A DNA stretch of 64,000 nt from contig JBANSL010000016.1 of NCBI GenBank assembly GCA_037127255.1, positions 498,501 to 562,500 on the forward strand. The letters are read 5' to 3'. This DNA is from Persicaria tinctoria (taxonomy: Eukaryota; Streptophyta; Magnoliopsida; Caryophyllales; Polygonaceae). Each line of letters opens with the position of its first letter. Position 1 is the stretch's first letter. Position numbers and translations under genes: made by a program. A model generated the notes under the pieces. It searched no databases. It was not told the origin of the DNA and saw nothing but the letters and a program-made list of their open reading frames with translations. This document shows, piece by piece, positions 40,813-50,400 of the stretch.

Positions 40813-43345
40813 GTAAATCTCTCTTATTTGGAATAGGATATCTTATCCATTGTAAATCTTTATTAAGTGGTTTATAGTTTATAACTAAACGGGGTGCTCC
40901 TCTTTCCTTTTCTGCTTGATTATTAACATAAAAAGCTGCACAACTCCAAGGAGACTTTGATTCTCTAATTAATTTTTTGTTTAAAAGGGACTTTATTTCT
41001 TCTTTACAGTAATTTAATAATTCTAAATTCATTTGTATTGGTCTAGCTTTAGTAGGAATATTAATTTCTTTAAATTCTTTCTCATAAGGTAAGGATACTT
41101 GATGTCTTTTTCTTTCCCAAAAGGCTGTTGGAGAATCTGAACAAACTGATTTTATAAAGAGTTCTTCAAATTCTTTTATTTTTAGTTGTAAACTAGGATT
41201 TACAAGTTTCTCTTCAATTTTAAGATTGTAGATTTCTTTAGTTAACGAGTTGATTAATGATGACTTTTTTGTAATAAGATTTATATTTTTTATTATAGAT
41301 GAAGTTTGAAGTAAAGTAACTTCTGAATGTCTAATGGGATTAAGGAACTTAAATGTTAATTTAGTTCCCATTACTTTAGTATGAACACCATGTCTATTAA
41401 CTTTAAAGGGATAGATCTGTGTTAGAAAGGGTGTTCCTAATATAACTTCTTGTGTTAAGTCTTTTACCATTATAAAAGTATTTTTAAAACAATATCCATT
41501 GTTACATACAGATGCACTAGGTATTTTATAATTAAGTTTCATTCTTACACCATTTGCATTATGTAATTTTTCTGTAGTTTTATGATAATGTTTTGAGGGA
41601 ATAATACCTTCGCAAATACAATTGAGGTCTGCTCCACTGTCTAAAAGGGCTATAGTATTAAGTACGAAATCTTCTACTTTTATGGTTACATAAACATACC
41701 ATTTTTGAAAATTTATTTGTTCAATAACGTTTATAAAAGTATCATCATTAATATTAACTTCATCTTTAGATCTGATGTTAGAAGATGAGTCTGACGAAGT
41801 TTGTTCATCTCCTTCATGTTTATTTAATTCAAGATGAGCAATTCTAGTTTCTAATTCTAAGTCTTTAGCTTCATTTAAAATGAGTTGTTCTTGTAGGGCA
41901 TTAACTTCTCTTTTTAAATTGTTAACTTCAGCTTGAAGGTCTTTAGTTGTTATAGATGAAAATATACTCGAAGATGGTCTTTTACTGATCATTTTTGATA
42001 GACTAAATGGTTCTCCGGGAAGAGTTTTTTGTTCTTTGAAAATTAAATTTTTTAATTTGATAAAATATTCTTGTTTTATAGCTGGATCTTCAAGTTTATC
42101 TATAAGTTGAAATAATGCTTCATTCTCTTTTTCTTTTGTTATAACATAACAAAATTGAGTGGATCCAGAGTCATCAGAGTCTGATGATTCTTGACCTTCT
42201 TCTTCTGATGATTCTTTAATAAGTATTTTAACTAGTTTGTCTTTTAATTCTGCATCTTCTTTGCAAACTTCTGAAATCTTTTGTCTAAGATTGCATTGAT
42301 TCGCTTTATGTCCAGGTTTTCCACACTTATAACAGATAATTTTCTTTTCCCTTGGTTTATCAGATTTTTTATTATTTTGTTTATTAAATCTAGATTTTCT
42401 AAAACTTTGTTTTTTATCAGATTTTTTAAATTGTTTTCTTTTACTAGGAGGATCACCAACTTTTTCTAATCCAAAGTCTTGGCAGAAATTTCCTAATTCT
42501 TTTCTTCGTGATCCCTTATCTTTACCGTATTTAGCCTGTAATTTAAGTTCTGAACATAATGCTAATCCTTCCCTTTTTACAAAAGCAGTTAACTGACCAT
42601 ATGTTATATCTTTCCAGGGAATTTCTTCAGATTGTAATTCTTCCTTTATTTTTTGATTAATTCTTTGGGCGAATAAGGAAGGTAGACCAGCAACGAAGTG
42701 TTCCTTCCAATATCCTTTATTACAGTCTGATCTTTTGAATACATATGAAAGGAATACATCTTTATACCATCTGTAATCACTGAGTGTTTTACACTTTAAG
42801 TTATTTAGTATTTCTCTATTAGCTTGGAGCTCTTCTTTAGGATTTCCAATAAAGTGCATACTAATTGTGTAAATTAATTGATTTACTGGTTCTTCTTCTC
42901 CTAAATCATTTTTATAGTTTAAGATTTCTTCTTTTTGTTGAAAAGTAAGAGCATTGTCCCACCAGTTTTTTAATTGTCCGGTAAATCCTGTAACAATTAA
43001 GGATACACAGACTTGGTCAGTTTTATCTGAACATTTATAGGCTATGTTAGCCATTCCCATTTCTTGTAATGTGTTTAGGATTTCTCCTTCAGATTTTCCA
43101 TCTATATTCCATTCATAGATACTTTGTCCATTATAATCAGTAGATCTAAACTTGGACCTTTCTTCATATTGAATATCTGGAGGAGTAGGTCTACAGTAAA
43201 AGTTTCTAGTATCCATATTTCTATTAATCCTTCTATGCCCTTGAAATCCTTTTCTATTTTTTCTTAACTTATTTATTTCTAAAGGTTCATTATGAAAATT
43301 AGTTTCAATATTATGAATTATCTTTTCGTCGTCTGAATTTTCTGA
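40805..43345 (-). pseudogene. Viral capsid - aspartic protease - reverse transcriptase (N-part), truncated
   Basis: Frame open from just after the in-frame stop at 43346-43348; first ATG at 43216. Order on the minus strand: a capsid-like region (about residues 80-250 from that ATG, WWDNAL, LPSLFAQRI); a Lys/Arg-rich stretch; a CCHC zinc knuckle CYKCGKPGHKANQC (about 295-308); an acidic Ser-rich linker; coiled coil; a retropepsin motif LLDSGADLN (about 523-531) with ILGTPFL downstream; then the start of reverse transcriptase (SPWSCAAFYV, RLVINYKPLN). The reading breaks at 40804, where it runs into the inverted arm. The YxDD catalytic box is absent from the window, so this copy cannot make active RT. 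Layout fits Caulimoviridae with a fused polyprotein (petuvirus or florendovirus type); genus is not resolved. Confidence 0.9.
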
Positions 43346-45151
43346 TCATGTAGACTCCTCAGTAGTAGGATAATCAGAGTCTGAGTCTGAAGATTTATCA
43401 TTTTGCTCATTTATACATTGTATTTGTTTGTCTTTATCTAATTTTTTATTTATTTTATCAATTAGAGTTAAGGGTGAACTTAGTGAGACATTTTTTAGAG
43501 ATTCTTTTGGAATTCCTTGAATCTGAAAATGAGGTTTAGAAATATTCCTAGGGAACTTAGGTTCTTCACTAGCTATTTTCTCATGCACAAGTTCTACTTG
43601 GGTGGCTATAGTATAAAGAAGCTGATTAGAATAATTATTTTGTTGACAGATTTTTTTAACATCTTCTAAGGTAGATGTTCTATTTTCTGAAGTGCCAATC
43701 CTACCATTTTTAAATGGTTCACCTGTTATTTCTCCTTCTTCAGTTTTGATTTTTATTCCTTTTAGAGGAGGGTGAATTGAATGAACTGTTCCCTCGGGTA
43801 AAATGTTCCATGTTTTAGTAAGTCTAGTTTGTACTTCTATGGACTTATAATTAAAAGGTTGTTTTATACCATTTTTCTTAAGGTAGTGTTTGAACCAGCT
43901 AAAGAAAGGAATATTACTTTGAAATTTTTCCATTTCTGCATACCAAATTTCTCTAATTTTAATTTTATAACTTTCTTCAAAACTTAAGAACCAATTTCTC
44001 TTTTCTTTATTTTTTCTTGAATTAAAATCAGTTCTAAGGTAATCTTTGTCTATTGTAAAGACAGAGTTGATAATAACATTTATTGAAGAGTATCTATTCA
44101 TTTCACTATCAGTAGGAGAAGACTGAGTTTGGTCTATAGGTTCTGTAACCTGATTAGGTATAGGACTACTGAAGTCTAGGATTACTTCTGTATTTTCTAA
44201 GTCTATGCTCTTATTTCTTCTACTATAATTATTACTTCTGGTAGTATAGAAAGAGTCTGAAAAAGAGCTTCTCGGACCTAAACTATTTCCTAGTCTTGGT
44301 AATGTTGAATAACTTCTACTAAGATTGAATTTAAGAAGAACTTTACCATCTGAACTTTCAGTTATTTCTGAAACTTCTTTTTTTTCTAAATCTTCTGGGG
44401 GACAATCATGTTCTAGTTCTAAAGTAGTTGGAATAGTTATATCATCCCATTTAATAAGTTTAGGAGTAAATATTGTAGATTTTTCAGCTTCTAATTGAAG
44501 TAAAGTTGTTTCTCCTCTTGGAACAGGAGGGATTAAACATCTTGGATCTGTTAAAGAAGTTAAAAGTCTATAATGAACTCTATATATTATAGCAAAATTC
44601 TTTGATAATTGTTTAAAGTTATCTTTTAGGATTTTTACGTCTAAAGTTAACGTCTGAGTAACCCTAGGGTCTGTAAGATCAACATGAAAATTAGGTGAAC
44701 AATTAAAATAGACTGGACCATTACATATATTTGTCTGAATTATAGCTATTAACGAGTCTTTGTAAGATTTAAGTCTATCATCTCTTAAGGCTATGAAAAT
44801 AGGTGTATCAATTCCTTTTCTGGCTAACGGTTTTAGAGCAACTTGTACTAAACCTAGATGAATGTATCTATATCCTTTTGTTTGATATTTTCTTAGTGAT
44901 AAAGAGGATAAAAGTTGTAAAGATTGTTGTTCTTTACTAAGACTAATAGTTTCTTCATGACTTCTTACGCTAAAAGCTGTTTTAAAGTCTATAATTCCAA
45001 TTCTATAAATTGACTCTATATTCTGATGAGGAATGGACCAATCAACCATATTATTTTCATCATTTGTATATAAATTTTCATTACTATGCACAACAGGGTT
45101 ACTGTTAGAACTAGAACCCCTAGAAAGCATTCGTCTAAACTGTAAAGCCAT
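43346..45151 (-). pseudogene. Viral movement-protein region, ending at an in-frame stop
   Basis: A 601-codon ORF starts MALQFRRMLSRG. Its first ~200 residues (RIGIIDFKTAFSV, HLGLVQVALKPL, FIALRDDRL, GPVYFNCSPNFHVDL) look like the 30K-superfamily movement domain of Caulimoviridae, which moves virus through plasmodesmata. The remainder is low-complexity and charged. TGA at 43346-43348 ends it, but the same frame stays open for 43 codons to the next ATG and through the capsid region. The stop therefore splits what looks like one polyprotein. Domain order MP-CP-PR-RT is family knowledge; the stop is seen directly. Confidence 0.85.
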
Positions 45152-45457
45152 ATTTCTAATAACTGCTTAACATTACTAATTCAGTGTTTAACACTATAGT
45201 TGGCGTGGGACCATCGACCGGGACCACCCTAAGCCACGGGCTGACCATGCGGTTTTACGATTAAACCAAGCACGCACACGTTAACAGTGTTAATATGAAC
45301 GGTAATTTAAACAGTAAAAAGAAATATAATTTAAGGTTTAGGTTAATACTTCTAATGGCTCTGATACCAGTTGGAACCCAGATTTGATAATAGTAACGAT
45401 TATTTGAAAATAGGTAATACTCTCAGAAAATAATCACAAATTATAACTCTTATATAA
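44623..45457 (-). repeat. Right arm of 835-bp viral inverted repeat
   Basis: Inverted copy of 39970-40804. On the minus strand it reads TATATAAG, primer-binding site, leader, then the movement-protein start. Here the coding frame continues intact past the end of the arm, so this is the parental arrangement. Confidence 0.93.
45357..45369 (-). promoter_or_regulatory. Primer-binding site, right viral copy
   Basis: Minus-strand TGGTATCAGAGCC matching initiator Met-tRNA. It marks the conventional map origin of the circular viral genome, which here sits in the middle of the integrant. Confidence 0.88.
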
Positions 45458-45806
45458 GCAGTTCATAGAATCTTCTAGTTTTCTTTAAATCATCTGGAAA
45501 CCATTGGAAGTCTGTGGGGAAGAGTTTGGTAATAAAAGGTTCTATTTGTGTTTGAGACAGGACTTCATGTTCCGGGGTAAGGTAGACTTCTTGTATGGGA
45601 CTCTGTTTTGTAACATATCTAAAATAAGGAGTGTCTCTTTTGGGAATTGCCTTAGCAGGGGTTTTTAGACTGAAAAGGACTTCTTGGTATGAGAGAGGAG
45701 GAAATTCTGCAAGGGACTGGAACTGATTCTGAGTAAGAACAATTGCTGAACTTGTAGGAACAAGCTCATAGTCTTGAGGAGTCTGTTTTCTGCTACTTGA
45801 TTCCAT
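45450..45806 (-). pseudogene. Viral terminal small ORF (118 aa), probably 3'-truncated
   Basis: ATG at 45806 overlaps the stop of the preceding ORF (TAATG). The product starts MESSSRKQTPQDYELVP and includes FPPLSYQEVLFSLKTP and FQWFPDDLKKTRRFYE; I do not recognise its function. Its last codon and stop lie inside the inverted arm, whose edge is at 45457. The natural 3' end may therefore have been lost in the rearrangement. Confidence 0.6.
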
Positions 45807-45997
45807 TAGAATGGAATACTTCGAAATCTCTTATCTGCAATTTGTAGTCTTTGGTCAATTACCAATATTAGGTCAAAATCTGGATCTCCTCTTATCATAG
45901 ATAGTCTAAACATATGCCGAAGAAAGGGTATTTGCAAATCTTGCTCTATTTTTTCTCTCACTTTTTTGAAATGGGGGTTAATGAAAACGGTTTTCAT
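45806..45997 (-). CDS. Viral small ORF B (63 aa), duplicate of ORF A
   Basis: ATG at 45997, stop TAA at 45806-45808 overlapping the next ATG. Residues 12-63 align without gaps to residues 7-58 of ORF A, about 20 of 52 identical, including E-x-I-E-x-D-L-x-I-P, G-x-P-D and the C-terminal I-P-F. No known domain is recognised. Whether it is expressed is unknown. Confidence 0.65.
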   Translation of the reverse strand: MKTVFINPHFKKVREKIEQDLQIPFLRHMFRLSMIRGDPDFDLILVIDQRLQIADKRFRSIPF

Positions 45998-46025
45998 CAA
46001 AATTTATCGTGAGTAAAAACAGTTA

Positions 46026-46202
46026 TCAAAAGGGAATCTTATTTAATCTTTTCTTGGCCTCCGGCTTTAATTTTTTGAGAAAATCAATCATTTCTTGATC
46101 AGGATGGCCCTGTATAATAGAAAGGTTAATTAAATCTTGAACTGGTGGAATCCACAGATCACGTTCAATCTGCTCCTTCCAAATCTTATAGATGAATTTC
46201 AT
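46026..46202 (-). CDS. Viral small ORF A (58 aa), overlapping the RNase H stop
   Basis: ATG at 46202 overlaps the RNase H stop codon as ATGA. The ORF ends TGA at 46026-46028, 28 nt before ORF B. The product is charged and helical, with QIERDLWIP near the N-terminus and PEAKKRLNKIPF at the end. It is paralogous to ORF B. The stop-start overlap suggests coupled or reinitiating translation on the viral RNA. Function unknown. Confidence 0.65.
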   Translation of the reverse strand: MKFIYKIWKEQIERDLWIPPVQDLINLSIIQGHPDQEMIDFLKKLKPEAKKRLNKIPF

Positions 46203-46765
46203 GAGGTAGTTTTTCCCTGTAAAAATTCTCTTGTAAGAAAATCAGGTAAGGAATTTTGTTCTCCTTTAATAAATTCTATTTCAAAATCAAATACTGAGAC
46301 TATGGCTTGCCATCTGGCAAAAATTTGTTTAGAAACTAAATTTTGAACATCTTTTTGTAAAATCTCTTTAGCTGATTTACAATCAACTCTAAGTAAAAAT
46401 TTTTTATTATAAAGATCATCTTGGAATTTAGAAATGCATAAAACTATAGAAAGAACTTCTTTTTTAACAGTACTGTAATTCTTTTGTGGTCCAGACCAAA
46501 CACCAGAATAATATCTTACTAAGGTTTCTTTAGTTTGATCTTGTAGTCTTTGTTTTAATATTCCTCCGAAGCCTATTTCTGACGCATCTGTTTCAACTAT
46601 CATGAAAGCAGAAGGATGAGGAATATTTGTACATGGAAGGGTTTTAACTTTTTCTTTTATTATTCGTACAATTTTAGTATGTTCTTCTGTCCAAGGTTTA
46701 GGGTTTTTCTTTAATCTTTGAAATAAAAGGGTACACATTTGTCTTAGGTTAGGGAAAAATCTGAA
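46199..46765 (-). pseudogene. Viral RT C-terminal part and RNase H
   Basis: The frame enters from the right viral end (about 46765) before its first ATG at 46738. The RT connection region (FQRLKKNPKPWTEEH) is followed by RNase H with VETDASEIGFGG (first catalytic Asp), YSTVKKEVLSIV (Glu), LLRVDCKSAK (Asp) and the C-terminal NSLPDFLTREF. It ends TGA at 46199-46201. The RT palm with YxDD, expected just before this part, is missing. The gap between the two RT pieces is where the circular genome was opened. Confidence 0.88.
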
Positions 46766-46826
46766 ATATATTAATATATATATATATTAATATATATATA
46801 TATATATATATATTAATATATTAATC
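46766..46826. repeat. TA-rich repeat at the right viral junction
   Basis: ATATATTAATATA-type TA repeats begin exactly where viral homology ends. Confidence 0.85.
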
Positions 46827-48225
46827 GGGTCCATCTTTGCTTCTCGCTCGCTTCTTTTCTTCTTCGCTAAACTTCGGTAGAGATGAAAAAGAAATTCGAA
46901 AGTGTAGATAGTAGAAATCGGGAGAAAAAGGAGGGAAGAGAGCAAGCGAGAGAGCTTAAGGCGGTAAGAGATGGCAATTCTGAGAGCGAGTGAGCCTCTC
47001 GGTCTGTCTGAGATCGTATGTCTAGTATAGGCAACTTAAGGCGGTGGGAGGATAGTTGACTAGGTCAAGTTGCCATTTTCAAATAAAAATAAAAATAAAA
47101 CGAAGCATAATACGGATTACGGAGTATGTCACAACTCACAAGAAACCTGAGGCGGTGGGAGGATATCCTCGTTGGAGAGCCCATGGGCCCTAAAGGTAAC
47201 ACATAGGAAAATTTGGTTGAAGCCCAGGTCTCGTATAAATTAGATTTCCTTTCAGCCCAGGTCTCGTATAAATTAGATTTCCTCTAGAGTTATATTTGGT
47301 TGAAAATATGAGTTATATTTGGTTGAAAATATTTTTTTATAAAGTCAATTCCTGTATTTTTTGTTTGGTAAAAATCAGTGTATATCTTATTTTTACATAT
47401 ATAGGTATGATTTTATATCTATATTTATATGTATACATTTATTTGACTATATCTTTATACATTTATGAACCCACTCGAATGGGTCGATAAAATTTCCGAA
47501 AGGGATTTCTTTAAATCTCGAAAGGGTTGGAAATTTTTTCGAAATGGCCTTCTTTAAATCCCGAAAGGGTGTGACCAAAATCCCGTATGGGATTAGAGAA
47601 TAATTTTAATAATATTATTAATAATAATTTCTCCCTTGACTTTTCAGTTTGGTTCCGGGTTAACACACAAATTTTCGTGTAATGATTGTTTTCCTCCCTG
47701 GTTTGGCCCGTATTAGTTCCCTCTGTTGGCGTCGGTCTGTTGCTTTGGCGTGGGTACGTTTAGTTCCGAGTTAGGTTGCAGCATCGGGCGTCCTGTATGA
47801 TCGAGATGTTCGTGGTTGTGTTTGTGATCTTCGAAAATCCCTCATCTAGGTGGGGGAAACGTCGGTGATCCACACTTCCGCAGGTTTCGCCCTTTCCGAA
47901 GGTGGGTTGATATTTTCCGCCTTCTCGGCGTCGAGGCGCCGTGTGAGTAGTCGCTCTCTCCCGTGTCCTCAACATTCGTGACTCGCCTTATATCGTCCTC
48001 ATTTCCTCCGCTCGTTGTTGGGTTTTATGGGTTATTTGGGGGGTTTCTTTCATTTTGGTTGATGTGTGTTATTTAGTTTGTTGTATGTTGACGGTTTTTC
48101 CGTCTACCGATTCGTCGGCCTATTGAGTTATTGTTTGGTTCTTACCTAATAAAAAAAAATGAAACCTTTGTGGGGTTGCGGTGGTATGAGTCATATAAAT
48201 ACATTTTAGATTTTTTTATAATTAA

Positions 48226-48228
<3 letters not shown>
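46827..48228. other. Host sequence right of the virus; possible LINE 3' fragment
   Basis: It contains short direct duplications (CCCAGGTCTCGTATAAATTAG twice at 47226-47280; TTATATTTGGTTGAAAATAT twice at 47290-47331). A GC-richer stretch at 47640-48120 ends in TACCTAATAAAAAAAAA (48145-48160), which resembles a LINE 3' end with its A tail. No intact gene is seen. Confidence 0.3.

Positions 48229-48319
<91 letters not shown>
48229..48319. repeat. (TA)n microsatellite
   Basis: About 91 bp of pure TA, followed to about 48525 by a short degenerate repeat of the word TGAACCACATAGTGTAAAAGG. Confidence 0.95.
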
Positions 48320-48322
<3 letters not shown>

Positions 48323-48539
48323 GGAAAAAAGAAAATCCAATACATTTGAACCACGTAGTGTAAAAGGTTTGAACCACACATTATAAAATGTCTGAACCAC
48401 TTGAACCACATAGTGTAAAAGGTATGAACCACGCATTTCTTCTTAAAATCCAAAACCACATGTTGTACAAGTCTTGAAGCACATATAAGTCTAAACCACA
48501 TGTTATAAAATGTCTGAACCACTTTACTAAGGAGGTTTT

Positions 48540-48848
48540 CAGATAAATTCTCTTCTAAAAGGGTTAGAAAAATTATTTTTCCTAGGTTTGAAAATGGATA
48601 AATTTTCGACTTTTTTCAAAGGGGTTAGTACACGAAAAAATATCAAAAAATAAAAATCCAAAATCCTTTGCAGAAGGCAAGGTGGGATGTTGTTAAGGCC
48701 ATCCATCCACAAAACTCTCACCCAGGTTGTCCAAACGGGCCCGGAATTGCGGTAATGTGCCTTAGAACAGCGTTTACGGACACATACTCGGTATTTTTTG
48801 TGGAACGAGAGATTCGTTGGTCCGATCGGGCCGTTTGAGGACTCTTGG
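48540..48848 (-). repeat. Inverted unit of the ~375-bp repeat family
   Basis: Its reverse complement matches the direct units to the right (AAGGATTTTGGATTTTTATTT, CCCTTTGAAAAAAGTC, CGGCCCGATCGGACCAACGA). It meets the first direct unit head-to-head at about 48850-48878. Confidence 0.75.
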
Positions 48849-48878
48849 GAAAACTAACATCAAGGGCTACGACTAGCG

Positions 48879-50400
48879 AGCCCTCAAATGGCCCAATCGG
48901 ACCAACACAACCCTAGTTTTGCCAGAAATACCAAGCATGTGTCCGTAACTCATACAGTGAGGCACGTTGTCTTTATTCCGGGGCTATTTGGGCATCTCAT
49001 GTTGTCATTTCATCGACCTATTACCTCATTAGCATTACCCCTTTGGAAAAAGTCCAAAATTTGTCTAGATTCCAAAGTGGTGAAAAAATAATTTTTTTCG
49101 CCTTCTTCAAGGAGGATTTCTTATAAGACGTTTGCAATAAAGATGTAACTCCTGAAGTTAGCTTTCAAAGAGTGCTCAAATGCCTCTATCGGACTACTGC
49201 ATCTCCTACATCGGGGGGGGGGGGGGGGGGGGGGAAACGAGCATGGGTTTGTAAGTCATATCACAAGGTAGAGTACCTTGATTTCGGGGCTGTTTGGACG
49301 TCCCAGGTGGGTGTTTTATGGACGTCTAGCGTGAATAGCATCATAACATGCCTTGGGAAAAAGATTTTGGATTTTTATTTTTTTCGAGATTTGTACATTT
49401 TTTTCATGGACTCAACTTTTGGAAAAACTCCAAAATTTGTCCATATTCCAAAGTGGCAGAAAAATAATTTTTTTGGCCTTTTTCGAGGAGGATTTCTTAG
49501 AAGACGTCTTTGATAAAGTGCTAGCTCCTGAAGTTAGCTTTCAAACCACCGTGCTAGAGCAAAAAATTTTGGATTTTTTTTTATTTTGACATTTTTTTCG
49601 TGGAATACCCCTTTGGGAAAAGTTCAAAATTTGTCAAAACTCCAAAGTGGCAGAAAAATGATTTTTTTGGCCTTCTTCGAGTAGGATTTCTCATAAGATC
49701 ACGTCCGCAATAAAGTTGTAGTTGTTGAACTTAGCTTTCCAACGAATGCGCAAATACCCTGATCCGACCAGCACATCTATTGTTGCGGAAAAAATACCAA
49801 GCATGGGTTTGTCGGTCCTATGGTAAGGCGCACAACCTTCATTCTAGGGTTGTTTGGACGTCCCGAGTAGGTGTTTTATAGACGTCTATATATCCTGAAT
49901 AGCATCACCTCTTTGTAGAATGGTAAGGCGCACAACCTCTTTGGATTTTCTTTTTTTTTTCCCCAGATTTTGAGAAATTTTCATGGACTACCCCCTTTGT
50001 AGAATGTCTAAAAAAATTTCAGATTCCAAATTGACGGAAAAGTGATTTTTGGGCATATTAGAGGAGTATTTCTCATAAGACATCCTCATTAAAGTTGTAA
50101 TTCTTAAAATTAGCCTTCCAACGAGTGCTCAAATGACCTGATTTGACCAGTACGTCTCCTATTTTGAAGAAAAAAAAATTAGCATGTGTCTATCGGTCTT
50201 ATTATAATGTACATGACCTTCTTTCTTGGGCTATTTTGGACAACCCAGATGAATGTTTTATGGACGTCTTGTCTCAATATCATCACATTTTTCCTAGAGA
50301 ATGGATTTAAAATTTCTTTATTTTTTTGACAATTTGTGAACAACTGTTTTCAAAATGTCCAAAAAAAAATTAGATTTAACACTAACGGAAAAATGATTTA
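48879..50400 (+). repeat. Tandem array of ~375-bp units
   Basis: The anchor GAGGATTTCTTA-AAGACGT recurs at about 49109, 49483, 49679 and 50061, and GAAGTTAGCTTTC at about 49154, 49530, 49728 and 50105. This gives spacings near 374, 196 and 382 bp; the short spacing reflects an internal deletion of ~180 bp. A first partial unit starts at 48879. No coding frame is conserved between units, so this is satellite-like DNA and not a gene family. Confidence 0.8.
49213..49234 (+). repeat. Run of 22 G
   Basis: An uninterrupted G tract replaces the part of the repeat unit that normally reads about TTGCCAGAAATACCAA before GCATGGGTTTGT. Confidence 0.95.

Noticed and set aside
39970..45457. Inverted viral arms as terminal inverted repeats of a DNA transposon
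   Set aside because: The arms contain a primer-binding site and the start of a viral movement protein and lie asymmetrically inside the integrant; they are rearranged viral DNA.
49172..49589. Open frames in the 48.9-50.4 kb array
   Set aside because: The frames are not conserved from one repeat unit to the next, and one crosses the poly-G run.
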